NCBI GenBank assembly: GCA_900549345.1
Contig: UROC01000008.1
Coordinates: forward strand, 1 to 51,207
Length of the DNA stretch: 51,207 nucleotides
Direction of reading: 5' to 3'
Origin: an uncultured Collinsella sp.
GTDB lineage: Bacteria; Actinomycetota; Coriobacteriia; Coriobacteriales; Coriobacteriaceae
Position 1 is the stretch's first letter, and each line of letters starts with the position of its first letter. Under the pieces are notes generated by a model that was not told the DNA's origin, did not search any database, and saw nothing but the letters and a program-made list of their open reading frames with translations. Both the position numbers and the translations under genes were made by a program. Of the stretch, positions 8,052-17,352 are shown piece by piece.

Positions 8052-8825
8052 ATGGGCAACTTGAACAACGGCGCGCTCGAGCGCAACGACTCACGTCGCG
8101 TGGCACTGGTCACGGGCGGCTCGCGGGGTATCGGCCGCGCCTGCGCTGTCGGTCTGGCGGAGGACGGCTTTGATATCGCCGTCGTCTATGCCGGCAGCGT
8201 CGATGCGGCGCGCGAGACGTGCGAAGCCTGTGAGGCGGTTGGCGCCACGGCACGCGCATATCAATGCGACGTGGCCGATCCCGCTGCCGTCAACGCGTGT
8301 GTGGAAGCGGTCCTCAACGACTTTGGTTCCATTTGGGCGCTCGTCAACAATGCCGGCATCACCCGCGATGGCCTGCTCATGCGCATGGGCGATGACGCAT
8401 TCGATCGCGTGCTCGATGTCAATCTCAAGGGAACATTCAATATGACGCGCGCGCTCACCAAGACCTTTATGCGCCAGCGCGGCGGTTGCGTCGTCAACAT
8501 GAGCTCGGTCGTGGGCCTGATGGGCAATGCCGGGCAAGCCAACTACGCTGCTTCCAAGGCGGGCGTGATAGGGCTTACCAAGGCGGTGGCGCGCGAGCTT
8601 GCGCCTCGTGGCGTACGAGCGAACGCGGTCGCCCCCGGGTTTGTCGAGACAGATATGACGGCAAAGCTCTCGGAGAAGGTGCGTACGGCAACCGAGGAAC
8701 AGATTCCCCTTAAGCGCATGGCACGCCCCGAGGAAGTGGCCGGCGTGGTGCGCTTTTTAGCGAGTGATGCGGCTGCCTACATTACGGGCGAGGTCGTGCG
8801 CGTCGACGGCGGAATGGCGATGTAG
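8052..8825 (+). CDS. fabG: 3-oxoacyl-ACP reductase
   Basis: This NADPH-dependent short-chain dehydrogenase reduces 3-oxoacyl-ACP. Of 257 residues, about 14 at the N terminus extend beyond the usual start. The cofactor motif is LVTGGSRGIGRA; the catalytic Ser is in NMSSVVGL, with Tyr and Lys in NYAASKAG; the C terminus has the usual ITGEVVRVDGGMAM. ATG 8052 follows AAAGGA. It lies between fabD and fabF as in streptococci. Confidence 0.96.
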   Translation: MGNLNNGALERNDSRRVALVTGGSRGIGRACAVGLAEDGFDIAVVYAGSVDAARETCEACEAVGATARAYQCDVADPAAVNACVEAVLNDFGSIWALVNNAGITRDGLLMRMGDDAFDRVLDVNLKGTFNMTRALTKTFMRQRGGCVVNMSSVVGLMGNAGQANYAASKAGVIGLTKAVARELAPRGVRANAVAPGFVETDMTAKLSEKVRTATEEQIPLKRMARPEEVAGVVRFLASDAAAYITGEVVRVDGGMAM

Positions 8826-8861
8826 AAACCAGGGCCGAAGAACGGCTTGGATGAGGAGACC

Positions 8862-10112
8862 ATGATGGAACAGAGAGTTGCAATCACCGGCATCGGTGCC
8901 GTATCGCCGCTCGGCAACACCGCGCTTGCCACCTGGGCGGCCATGTGCGCCGGGACCTGTGGCATCGGCCCGATCACGCACTTCGATACCGATGCGTTTA
9001 CCGTCAAGGTGGCGGCCGAAGTCAAGGGCTTTGACGGCAACGAGTACTTTGGCAAGCGTGACGCCAAGCATCTCGATCCCTGCGTTCAGTTTGCGCTGGT
9101 GGCTTCGGACGAGGCCATGCACGATGCGGGCTTTGATGCCGAAGGCGCCATCGATCGCGAGCGCCTGGGCGTTTACGTGGGGTCGGGCGTGGGCGGCATG
9201 CAGACGCTCGTCGACAACGTCCATACGATTGCCGACCGTGGGCCCCGCCGCGCATCGCCTTACATGATCGCGATGATGATTCCCAACATGGCATCGGGCA
9301 ATATCGCAATCCGTCACAAGGCAAAGGGACCGACCCTGCCAGTCGTGACTGCGTGCGCGACCTCGGCCCATGCGGTGGGCGAGGCGTTCCGTGCTATCAA
9401 GCACGGCTATGCCGACGCGATCCTCGCGGGCGGTGCCGAGGCGGCCATTATCCCCGATGCTGTTGCAGGCTTTACGTCCTGCCGCGCATTGACCACCAAC
9501 CCCGATCCCGCGACGGCCTGCCGCCCGTTCGACGCAGACCGCGATGGCTTTGTGATGGGTGAGGGCGCCTGCGTGCTGGTACTCGAGAGCATGGAGCATG
9601 CGCAGGCGCGCGGTGCGCACATTTATGCCGAGGTCGTGGGCTACGGCAACACCGATGATGCCTATCACATTACGAGCCCCGACCCCGATGCCGCCGGCAT
9701 TGCCCGTGCGATATCGCTGGCGGTAGCCGAGGGCGACGTCAAGCCTTCCGAGGGTCTCTACATCAACGCCCACGGCCCCTCGACCAAGCTCAACGATTCG
9801 TCCGAGACGACAGGCATTAAGCGGGCGCTCGGCGAGGACGCGGCACGCGCCGCGCACGTCTCGTCGACCAAGTCGATGACCGGGCACATGATCGGTGCCA
9901 CGGGTGCCATCGAGGTCATGGCCTGTGCCATGGCGCTCGAGCAGGGCGTGGTGCCCCCGACCATTAACTACCACACGCCCGATCCCGCCTGCGATCTTGA
10001 TTACACGCCTAATCGAGCGGTTCGCGCCGACCTTACCTGGGCGCTTTCGACCAACCTGGGCTTTGGCGGGCACAACGCCGCCATCGCGCTGCGTAGATAT
10101 ACGAGGAGCTAG
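8862..10112 (+). CDS. fabF: 3-oxoacyl-ACP synthase II (KAS II)
   Basis: FabF condenses malonyl-ACP with acyl-ACP during elongation. The protein is about 416 residues. The catalytic Cys lies in VVTACATSAHAVGEA, and the two histidines lie in NAHGPSTKLND and STKSMTGHMIGATGA. The first His motif is normally NAHGTST; Pro replaces the conserved Thr here. The start is ATG 8862 or ATG 8865; GAGGAG at 8853-8858 fits the second slightly better, and the TTG further upstream has no support. Pathway placement is certain. Confidence 0.95.
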   Translation: MMEQRVAITGIGAVSPLGNTALATWAAMCAGTCGIGPITHFDTDAFTVKVAAEVKGFDGNEYFGKRDAKHLDPCVQFALVASDEAMHDAGFDAEGAIDRERLGVYVGSGVGGMQTLVDNVHTIADRGPRRASPYMIAMMIPNMASGNIAIRHKAKGPTLPVVTACATSAHAVGEAFRAIKHGYADAILAGGAEAAIIPDAVAGFTSCRALTTNPDPATACRPFDADRDGFVMGEGACVLVLESMEHAQARGAHIYAEVVGYGNTDDAYHITSPDPDAAGIARAISLAVAEGDVKPSEGLYINAHGPSTKLNDSSETTGIKRALGEDAARAAHVSSTKSMTGHMIGATGAIEVMACAMALEQGVVPPTINYHTPDPACDLDYTPNRAVRADLTWALSTNLGFGGHNAAIALRRYTRS

Positions 10113-10115
10113 AGC

Positions 10116-10589
10116 ATGGATTCCAAAAGACTTGCCGAGATAGCCGATGTGATGGAGGACCGCGGCCTTACGCGCGTACGTGTTGAGGAGCCCGATGGCA
10201 CCGCGGTCGAACTCGAGCGCGCGAGTGCCGCGCAGCCGGTTGCCGTGCCCGTGCCTATGCCGGGTGCCGTGGCCGCTCAAGTTGCAGCTCCCACAGTCGC
10301 GCCTGCCGCACCGGAACCCGCCACGCAGACACCTGCCGCCGCGCCGGAGCCCAAGGGCACCGAGGTGACTGCTCCCATGGTGGGCGTCTTCTATGCTGCC
10401 CCTGCGCCGGGCGACGAGCCGTTTGTGCGCGTGGGCTCCAAGGTCAAGGCCGGCGAGACCCTCTGCATCATCGAGGCCATGAAGGTTCTCAACGAGGTGA
10501 CGGCCGAGGCAGACGGTGAGGTGCTCGAGATCTGCGTGGCCGACGGCGACCTCGTGGAGTTTGGCAGCTGCCTCATGAGGATCGGATAG
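10116..10589 (+). CDS. accB: Biotin carboxyl carrier protein of acetyl-CoA carboxylase
   Basis: It carries carboxybiotin between the two half-reactions that form malonyl-CoA. Of 157 residues, the N-terminal domain is followed by an Ala/Pro-rich hinge at about residues 45-80, then the biotinyl domain with the thumb region and the biotinylated lysine in IIEAMKVLNEV. The motif is EAMKV rather than EAMKM, a conservative change. ATG 10116 is 3 bases after the fabF stop. It is the expected substrate of BirA at 3961-4737. Confidence 0.95.
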   Translation: MDSKRLAEIADVMEDRGLTRVRVEEPDGTAVELERASAAQPVAVPVPMPGAVAAQVAAPTVAPAAPEPATQTPAAAPEPKGTEVTAPMVGVFYAAPAPGDEPFVRVGSKVKAGETLCIIEAMKVLNEVTAEADGEVLEICVADGDLVEFGSCLMRIG

Positions 10590-10598
10590 GTGATATCC

Positions 10599-11021
10599 AT
10601 GAACAAAGAAGAGCTCAAGAAGCTATTACCGCATCGCGAGCCGATGCTTTTGCTCGACGAAGCCGAGCTGGTGGGCGACGAGGCCCACGGCAAGATCGCG
10701 ATTACAGGCGACGAGTACTTTTTGCAGGGACATTTTCCGGGAAACCCGGTCGTTCCCGGCGTGATTCAGTGCGAGATGCTCGCCCAGAACTGCTGCGTGC
10801 TGCTGATGGGCGATGAGGAGGCGCGCGGCGCGACGCCGTTCTACACGAGTCTGGACAAGGTGCGCTTTAAGCGTCCGGTGCGCCCGGGCGACACGGTGGA
10901 TCTAGTGTGCTCCATCACGCGTGCGCGCGGGCCGTTCCGCTTTGCGACGGGTACTGCGAGCGTCAACGGTGAGGTTTGCTGCCGCGCCGATATGTCTTTT
11001 GCACTCATGCACGAAAGTTAA
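10599..11021 (+). CDS. fabZ: 3-hydroxyacyl-ACP dehydratase
   Basis: FabZ dehydrates 3-hydroxyacyl-ACP. The 140 residues form one hotdog fold. The N terminus has LLPHREPMLLLD, and the catalytic motif is HFPGNPVVPGVIQCEMLAQ, with His and Glu in place. ATG 10599 is chosen because AGGTG just upstream is well spaced; GTG 10590 is possible. No fabA, fabM or fabN is present in the operon, so the route to unsaturated acids is not visible here. Confidence 0.95.
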   Translation: MNKEELKKLLPHREPMLLLDEAELVGDEAHGKIAITGDEYFLQGHFPGNPVVPGVIQCEMLAQNCCVLLMGDEEARGATPFYTSLDKVRFKRPVRPGDTVDLVCSITRARGPFRFATGTASVNGEVCCRADMSFALMHES

Positions 11022-11031
11022 GGAAGGCTCC

Positions 11032-12375
11032 ATGTTCGACAAAGTGCTCATCGCCAACCGCGGCGAAGTCGCGGTCCGTGTTATCCGCGCGTGCCGCGAT
11101 ATGGGCATCAAGACCGTCGCCGTTTATTCCACGGCCGATGCGGACGCGCTACACGTGCAGCTTGCCGACGAGGCGTATTGCATCGGCGGCCCGCGTCTTG
11201 CCGAGAGCTACCTCAACGACGATGCCGTGCTCACCTGTGCCGTAAAGTCGGGGGCAAAGGCGATCCATCCCGGCTATGGCTTCTTTTCCGAGAAGGCGAG
11301 CTTCGTGCGCGACTGCGACAAGTTCGGTCTGGCGTTTGTCGGTCCTTCGGCCGAGGTGATCGACAGCATGGGCGACAAGGACGCCGCGCGTCGAACGGCC
11401 GCCGCGGCGGGCGTGCCCATCGTGCCGGGCTGCGATTTGCTCAAAAGTCCCGAGGAGGCAACGGCCGAGGCCGAGCGCATTGGCTGCCCCGTGCTTATTA
11501 AGGCGCGCGCCGGCGGTGGCGGTCGCGGCATTCGCAAGGTCGAGCGCGTGGAAGATGCGGCAAAGGCGTTCATCGAGGCGCGTGCCGAGGGTGAGGCCGT
11601 TTTTGGCGACGGCGAGTGCTACATGGAGAAGTTCGTTGCGCCGGCGCATCACGTTGAGGTACAGATTATGGCCGATAAGCAGGGCCATGTGTTTTCGCTC
11701 GGCGAGCGCGAGTGCTCGGTGCAGCGCCGCAACCAAAAGCTGATCGAGGAGAGCCCCGCGCCGTGCCTCGACGGACGCGATGATATTCGCGCGCGCATGC
11801 ACAAGGCCGCGCGCGACCTGGCTCGTGCCGTTGGCTATGAGGGCGCTGGCACCATCGAGTTTTTGTACTCAGATGACGGCAATTTCTACTTTATGGAAAT
11901 GAACACGCGCTTGCAGGTGGAGCATCCGGTTACGGAGTTTGTGACCGATACCGACCTGGTTAAGTGGCAGCTGCGCGTGGCTGCCGGCCAGCCTCTGCCC
12001 TTTGAGCAGGAGGACGTACCGGTCCGCAACCACGCCATGGAGTGCCGCATCAATGCCGAAACGCCGGACTTTCTACCGTCATGTGGAACGGTCACCGCGT
12101 TGCGTGTGCCGGGTGGTCCGCGCGTGCGCTGGGATTCCGCCATGTTTACCGGAGCGAAAGTTCCGCCGTACTACGACTCCATGCTCGGCAAGCTCATCGT
12201 GTGCGCGCCCACGCGTGACGGTGCCATTCGCAAGATGCGCTCGGCCCTGGGCGAGCTCGTGATTGAGGGCGTGAGCGAAAATAGCGAGCTTCAGCTCGAC
12301 GTGCTGGCAAACGACGAGTTTTTGTCGGGCATGTATCACACCGATCTGATGGGGCATCTCTATGCTGATGAATAG
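11032..12375 (+). CDS. accC: Acetyl-CoA carboxylase, biotin carboxylase subunit
   Basis: AccC carboxylates biotin on AccB using ATP and bicarbonate. The 447 residues begin MFDKVLIANRGEVAVRVIRA. The ATP-grasp loop is KARAGGGGRGIRKV, followed by EKFVAPAHHVEVQ, ERECSVQRRNQKLIEE and the active-site EMNTRLQVEHPVTE. ATG 11032 follows AAGGAAGG; the longer upstream reading overlaps fabZ and lacks homology. The 3' end overlaps the carboxyltransferase gene by 14 bases. Confidence 0.97.
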   Translation: MFDKVLIANRGEVAVRVIRACRDMGIKTVAVYSTADADALHVQLADEAYCIGGPRLAESYLNDDAVLTCAVKSGAKAIHPGYGFFSEKASFVRDCDKFGLAFVGPSAEVIDSMGDKDAARRTAAAAGVPIVPGCDLLKSPEEATAEAERIGCPVLIKARAGGGGRGIRKVERVEDAAKAFIEARAEGEAVFGDGECYMEKFVAPAHHVEVQIMADKQGHVFSLGERECSVQRRNQKLIEESPAPCLDGRDDIRARMHKAARDLARAVGYEGAGTIEFLYSDDGNFYFMEMNTRLQVEHPVTEFVTDTDLVKWQLRVAAGQPLPFEQEDVPVRNHAMECRINAETPDFLPSCGTVTALRVPGGPRVRWDSAMFTGAKVPPYYDSMLGKLIVCAPTRDGAIRKMRSALGELVIEGVSENSELQLDVLANDEFLSGMYHTDLMGHLYADE

Positions 12376-14086
12376 AAAAGCGAAGACGGTCAATGTCCTT
12401 GAGGGGCCGATAACCGAGTCGTGCGCCGAGTTCCCCGCGCGCCACGTGTTTGTCAAATGCCCGGAGTGCCGCCGTGTGATCGATGAGGCGCGCCTGCACG
12501 ACAACCTCGAGGTCTGCCCTCGTTGCGGCAAACACTTTCGCGTGAGCGGTCGCGCGCGCATGCGCATGACGGTCGACGCGGGTACCTTTGAGGAATGGGA
12601 TGCCAATCTGGCGTCGAAGGACTTCCTCTCGTTTCCCGGTTATGCCGACAAGCTTAAGAGCGTGAGCGAGCGTTCGGGCGAGCGCGATGCCGTTGTGTGC
12701 GGCAGGGGCAAAATCTGCGGCTGCGATACCGCGCTCTTCTTTATGGATGCCAACTTTATGATGGGCTCAATGGGCTCCGTGGTGGGCGAGAAGATCTGTC
12801 GTGTCTTTGAGCGCGCGGCCGAGTTGGGGCTGCCGGTCGTTGGCTTTACCGTATCGGGCGGCGCCCGCATGCAGGAGGGCGTGACCTCGCTCATGCAGAT
12901 GGCCAAGATTTCTGCGGCGGTTAGGCGCCACAGCGAGGCGGGCGGCCTGTATATCACGGTGCTCACCGATCCCACGACCGGAGGTGTAACCGCGAGCTTT
13001 GCCATGGAGGGCGACATTATCCTGGCCGAGCCCGATGCCCTGACGGCATTTGCCGGCCCGCGCGTGATCGAGCAGAACATGCACAAGCGTCTGCCCAAGG
13101 GATTCCAGCGTTCCGAGTTTTTGCTGGAGCACGGCTTTTGCGATGCCGTTGTTCCGCGTGGTGAGATTGCGCTCACGGTAGGCGAGCTGCTGGCGCTGCA
13201 CGAAGGGCACGCGCCCGGCCTGGGGGCACCGCATGAGATCGTGCATACGGGTCGTCGCGACAAAAAGCTGGGACACTTGTTTAAGCGCTCGGTCGCACCA
13301 AAAAGCGCGCTCGAAATCGTCAAACAGACTCGCTCGGCGAACCGCGCCACGGCAGGCGAGATGATCTCGTTGGGTCTCGACGGATTCGTAGAGCTGCACG
13401 GCGACCGCTACTTTGGCGACGACGCCGCTGTGGTGGCTGGCATTGGCTGGAAAGACGGACGCCCCGTAACGGTCATCGCCATCGAGCGCGGTACCACGAC
13501 CAAAGAGCGCATGCGTCGCAACTTTGGTATGGCACATCCCGAGGGCTACCGCAAAGCACGTCGCCTTATGCGCCAGGCCGAAAAGTTTGGTCGACCGGTT
13601 CTGTGCCTGGTCGATACTTCGGGCGCGTTTTGCGGCATCGGTGCCGAGGAGCGCGGCCAGGGCGAGGCGATTGCCCAGAATCTCATGGAGATGAGCGGCC
13701 TTAAGACGCCGATTGTCTCGGTGGTGACAGGCGAGGGCGGCTCTGGTGGCGCGCTGGCGCTATCCGTGGCCGACCGCATCCTGATGCTCTCGAGCTCGGC
13801 CTATTCGGTCGTGAGCCCCGAGGCCTGTGCGTCGATCCTGTGGAAGGATACCGAGCGCGCGAATGAGGCCGCCGAGGCGCTTAAGCTCACGGCCCCCGAT
13901 CTGTTGGCGCTCGGCATCATCGACGGCATCGTTGACGATAGGGGCCTGTCGCATGAGGAGATCGCCGGTGCCGTCATGTCCTCGGCATTTGATGCCTTCG
14001 ATACGCTTGGGCAGCTCGACGACGCGACCCTCACAAACCTCCGCTACGAAAAGTACCGCGCAATCGGTCGATACCGCACGATGTGA
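12362..14086 (+). CDS. accD: Acetyl-CoA carboxylase carboxyltransferase, fused beta-alpha subunits
   Basis: It transfers the carboxyl group from carboxybiotin to acetyl-CoA. Residues 1-290 are AccD-like, with a zinc ribbon (CPEC and CPRC) at about 34-58 and the crotonase-fold segment FMDANFMMGSMGSVVGEK. Residues from about 300 to 574 are AccA-like, with FVELHGDRYFGDD, HPEGYRKARRLM, DTSGAFCGIGAEERGQGEAI and GEGGSGGALAL. The two subunits are normally separate genes; here one 574-residue chain carries both with no stop between them. ATG 12362 overlaps accC; ATG 12368 is an alternative. Last gene of the operon. Confidence 0.93.
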   Translation: MLMNRKAKTVNVLEGPITESCAEFPARHVFVKCPECRRVIDEARLHDNLEVCPRCGKHFRVSGRARMRMTVDAGTFEEWDANLASKDFLSFPGYADKLKSVSERSGERDAVVCGRGKICGCDTALFFMDANFMMGSMGSVVGEKICRVFERAAELGLPVVGFTVSGGARMQEGVTSLMQMAKISAAVRRHSEAGGLYITVLTDPTTGGVTASFAMEGDIILAEPDALTAFAGPRVIEQNMHKRLPKGFQRSEFLLEHGFCDAVVPRGEIALTVGELLALHEGHAPGLGAPHEIVHTGRRDKKLGHLFKRSVAPKSALEIVKQTRSANRATAGEMISLGLDGFVELHGDRYFGDDAAVVAGIGWKDGRPVTVIAIERGTTTKERMRRNFGMAHPEGYRKARRLMRQAEKFGRPVLCLVDTSGAFCGIGAEERGQGEAIAQNLMEMSGLKTPIVSVVTGEGGSGGALALSVADRILMLSSSAYSVVSPEACASILWKDTERANEAAEALKLTAPDLLALGIIDGIVDDRGLSHEEIAGAVMSSAFDAFDTLGQLDDATLTNLRYEKYRAIGRYRTM

Positions 14087-14126
14087 CAAAGGGGCAGTCC
14101 GCATGTCACATTGGGAAAGGCGTTCC

Positions 14127-15341
14127 ATGTCACAAGTTACTAACACCTCGTTTATAACGACGGTTTCATCAAACGCCATGGCCGTGGTGGAATATCTGTC
14201 CAAAAGCATGATGTCGGCGCTGCCCTTTATTGTCTGCGCGGCGTTGTTCCGCACCGTCGCCGTCATTATGGGCGAAGGCATGCTGGGCCTGTGGTCTGCC
14301 GATTCCGAAATCTATCGCCTGTTCTACAGTTGGCTCTATAACGCCGGCTACTACTTTTTGCCCATCTATCTTGGTTGGGCGGCCGCCCGCCAGCTCGGTT
14401 GCTCGGAGCAGCTGGGCATGATGCTGGGCGGCGTATTGATTGCGCCCGATCTGCTTAAGCTCGTCGATGCCGCATCGACGACGGGGGCATCGATGACTTC
14501 CGTGTATGGTCTGCTTCCCGCGCCGGTCAACGATTAGACGACGACTGTTATCCCGGTTCTCATCTCGGTGCCCGTGCTATGGCGAGTGGAGTGTTTCTTT
14601 TCGCGCGTTATCCCTAAGGCCGTGGCGTTTTCGTTCGTTCCGTTTGCGACCATGCTCGTCATGGTTCCGGTTTCCCTGTGCATTACGGCGCCGGCGGGCA
14701 GCTATCTGGGCATGCTGTTGGGCCAGCTTATGTTTATGCTTGGCAATTCCGGTGGCATCGTGTCGCTGCTCACGCTCATGGGGCTTGCCGCGGGCTGGGA
14801 GTTCCTAAAGATCGCCGGCGTCAGCAACGTTGTCCTATCGCTTGCCTATGCGCAGTTTATGAGTGTGGGAACGGATTCGTGCATCTTGATCGCCGCGACG
14901 ATGGCAACGTTCGCCGTTTGGGGCATGCCCTTTGGCGCGTCGCTTCGCGTTGCGGATAAGGACGAGAAGGCTCTCATGCTGGGCTATTCAATCTCGGGTG
15001 TTCTTGGCGGCGTAAGCGAGCCGGCGCTGTACGGTTGCGGCTTTAAATATGGCAGGTGCCTGACGTGCATGGCCATTGGCGGCGCCGTCGGAGGCCTTGT
15101 TGCGGCCGTGGGCCACGTTACGGCCTATACCATCGGCATGACGAATGTCCTCATGGTCATTGGCTTTGCCACGGGCGGCATCTCGAACCTGCTGTGGTGC
15201 TGCGCTGCCGGCGGTATGGCATTTGCGGTGTCTGCGGCGCTGAGCTACTGCTTTGGCGTGGTTCCGGCGAAGGGGCAGGCGGCGGGGGATGGAGCCGATT
15301 TGCCCGAAACCTCTAAGAGCGCGGCCGAAGTAAGCGCGTAA
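14127..15341 (+). pseudogene. Beta-glucoside/sucrose-type PTS permease EIIC, interrupted by an amber codon
   Basis: The gene encodes a membrane sugar channel of the Glc/Bgl/Scr PTS family with about ten hydrophobic segments; LGGVSEPALYG near residue 300 is the family signature. TAG at 14535-14537 stops translation after about 136 codons. The same frame continues for 268 codons with uninterrupted homology, starting TTTVIPVLISVPVLWRVE. The family expects Tyr or Ser at the stop, so one base change (TAC or TAT to TAG) would explain it. EIIA and EIIB domains are lacking even if it were intact. ATG 14127 is supported by GGAAAGG. Probably inactive, unless the stop is suppressed or a sequencing error. 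Confidence 0.8.
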
Positions 15342-15379
15342 ACCTGTGCGGCACAAGGACGATTCCTTTGCCACATTCC

Positions 15380-15413
15380 AAGGCCGTGGCCCGTGTGGGT
15401 CGCGGCCTTTTTG
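15380..15413 (+). terminator. Rho-independent terminator after the EIIC gene
   Basis: AAGGCCGTGGCCC (15380-15392) pairs with GGGTCGCGGCCTT, with small mismatches, and a run of five T follows. Confidence 0.85.
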
Positions 15414-15491
15414 TATCTGGGGGACAAAGTGGCTACACTACAATCCGTTTGAACAATAGATATATAAGTAGCACCGTGGGGGCGGATGTAG

Positions 15492-16646
15492 ATGGTCGAG
15501 TGGATTGTTAAGCGTGCGCAGGGCGATCGTGCGCGTGTGGGCACGTTAGCGGGCATGGTGTGTATTGTCGCCAATGTCGCGCTTTGTGCTGCGAAGGGCG
15601 CAATTGGTGTGGTTTCGGGATCGGTTTCGATTGTGGCGGATGCCATGAACAACCTATCCGATGCCAGCTCGAACATCGTGAGTGTCCTTGGCTTTAAGCT
15701 GGCGAGCAAGCCGGCCGACCCCGAGCATCCTTACGGCCACGGTCGCTACGAGTATCTCTCGGGTCTGGTCGTGGCGGCGCTCGTGCTGCTGATTGGCGTT
15801 GAGCTGGTGAAGTCCTCAGTTGAGCGCGTCATCCACCCCGAACCTGTCGAGTTCTCGCTTGCCCTGGTGGCAGTTCTCGTGCTTTCGATGGTCGTAAAGC
15901 TCTGGATGGCGACCCTCAACCAAAAGCTCGGCGATCGCATTGAGTCCGAGACGCTGCATGCGACCGCCCAGGATTCCAAGAACGATGTCCTTGCTACGGG
16001 CGCCGTGCTGGCGTGCGCAATTGTTTCGCAGGTGACGCACATCAATCTTGACGCATGGGTCGGCCTTGCCGTTGGCGCCTATATTGGCTGGAGCGGTTTT
16101 GAACTCATCCAGGATACGGTGAGCCCGCTTTTGGGCCAGACGCCCGATCCTAAGCTGGTCAAGCACATTCGAGATAAGATCATGAGCTATCCCGGTGTTT
16201 TGGGCGTTCACGATCTGATGGTTCACGACTACGGCCCGGGCAGGAAGTTCGCAAGCGCTCACGCAGAGATGGCGGCCGAGGCCAGCCCGCTGGAAAGCCA
16301 CGACACGCTCGACAATATTGAGCAGGCGTTTAGGAACGAAGACGGCATGATTGTCACGCTCCATTACGACCCCATCGTGACCGACGATCCAAAGGTGGCG
16401 AGCATGCGTTTACGCATTAACGCCATGGCCCAACAGATCGATAACCGCCTTTCGATTCACGACCTTCGCTGTGTGCCGGGTCCTACGCACACCAACGTGA
16501 TCTTTGACTGCGTGCGTCCCTCGGATCTGCAGATGAGTGCCGAAGACGTAAAACACGCGCTGGCACAACGGGTCGAATCGGAATATCCCAAGTCGATTGC
16601 CAAGATTACGATCGACGAAGACTACGTAGGCCATACCCACGAGTAG
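15492..16646 (+). CDS. Cation diffusion facilitator transporter, MntE/FieF-like
   Basis: CDF proteins export divalent metals in exchange for protons across the cytoplasmic membrane. The 384 residues have six predicted membrane segments. The first metal site is in VADAMNNLSDASSN (TM2), and the second half-site is TAQDSKNDVLATG (TM5). HPYGHGRYEYL follows TM2, and the C-terminal half has two cytoplasmic-domain-like stretches, longer than the usual 300 residues. Asn/Asp at the TM2 site is common in Mn-type members, so manganese is a reasonable guess, not a demonstrated substrate. ATG 15492 has only a weak G-rich ribosome site. Confidence 0.88.
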   Translation: MVEWIVKRAQGDRARVGTLAGMVCIVANVALCAAKGAIGVVSGSVSIVADAMNNLSDASSNIVSVLGFKLASKPADPEHPYGHGRYEYLSGLVVAALVLLIGVELVKSSVERVIHPEPVEFSLALVAVLVLSMVVKLWMATLNQKLGDRIESETLHATAQDSKNDVLATGAVLACAIVSQVTHINLDAWVGLAVGAYIGWSGFELIQDTVSPLLGQTPDPKLVKHIRDKIMSYPGVLGVHDLMVHDYGPGRKFASAHAEMAAEASPLESHDTLDNIEQAFRNEDGMIVTLHYDPIVTDDPKVASMRLRINAMAQQIDNRLSIHDLRCVPGPTHTNVIFDCVRPSDLQMSAEDVKHALAQRVESEYPKSIAKITIDEDYVGHTHE

Positions 16647-16684
16647 GCCGCGCCGGCAAAGCAAGTTATGCAGAAGGGGAGAGC

Positions 16685-17305
16685 ATGAAGCGCCTATACC
16701 TACTCCGCCACGGTCAGACGGAGTTCAACGTCAAAAAGCTGGTCCAGGGCCGCTGCGATTCACCGCTGACCGGCCTGGGCCGTCAGCAGGCACGGGTGGC
16801 AGCCGCGTGGCTCAAAGCCCACAACGTCGTTCCCGACAAAGTGGTCTCTTCGCCCTTGGGCCGAGCCATGGACACAGCTCAGCTCGTTGCTACCGAACTC
16901 CTCGGTCCGGACGCCGCTGTCGAGCCCTGCGAAGGCATCATCGAGCGCTGCTACGGCACCTTCGAAGAAGGTCCCCACGATGCCCTCCCCACCGACGTCT
17001 GGGATCCGGGCGAGGACCTGGTCCCCTTCGGAGGAGAAGGAAGCCGCGCGTTGCAAGAGCGCATGGTGGACACCCTCACCAATATCATGGGCGCCGATGG
17101 TATCGAAACCCTCCTAGCAGTAAGCCACGGCAGCGCCAGCCGCCAATTCATCAAGGCTGCAGCCCCAGAGGGCTTCGAGCTCCCAACAAAACTCCCCAAC
17201 TGCGCCATCATGATCTTTGATTTTGAGGATTCGCAAGAAGAATGCGACACGTCCCAATGTAAGTTCACCTTGCAGCAGATCATCGATCCTCAACAAAGTC
17301 TTTAG
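16685..17305 (+). CDS. Histidine phosphatase family protein
   Basis: This phosphoglycerate-mutase-like hydrolase acts through a phosphohistidine. The 206 residues start MKRLYLLRHGQTEFNVKK with the catalytic RHG, and the second His is in AVSHGSASRQF. Substrate is unknown; sugar-phosphate phosphatases are common in this family. ATG 16685 follows AGAAGGGGAG. The final 15 bases of the gene and the following 47 bases recur at 28846-28907, bracketing the accessory island, and a diverged dead copy of the 3' end lies at 28712-28860. Confidence 0.9.
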   Translation: MKRLYLLRHGQTEFNVKKLVQGRCDSPLTGLGRQQARVAAAWLKAHNVVPDKVVSSPLGRAMDTAQLVATELLGPDAAVEPCEGIIERCYGTFEEGPHDALPTDVWDPGEDLVPFGGEGSRALQERMVDTLTNIMGADGIETLLAVSHGSASRQFIKAAAPEGFELPTKLPNCAIMIFDFEDSQEECDTSQCKFTLQQIIDPQQSL

Positions 17306-17352
17306 CCTGAGCGAGCAGAGTTAAGCAGGCATCAACGTGTCGTCTCCCGAGC
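17291..17352. repeat. Left direct repeat of the accessory island
   Basis: The 62 bases match 28846-28907 at 60 positions in the same orientation. They span the last codons and stop of the histidine phosphatase gene. Such gene-end duplications are typical of site-specific integration products, although no integrase is present. Confidence 0.85.
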
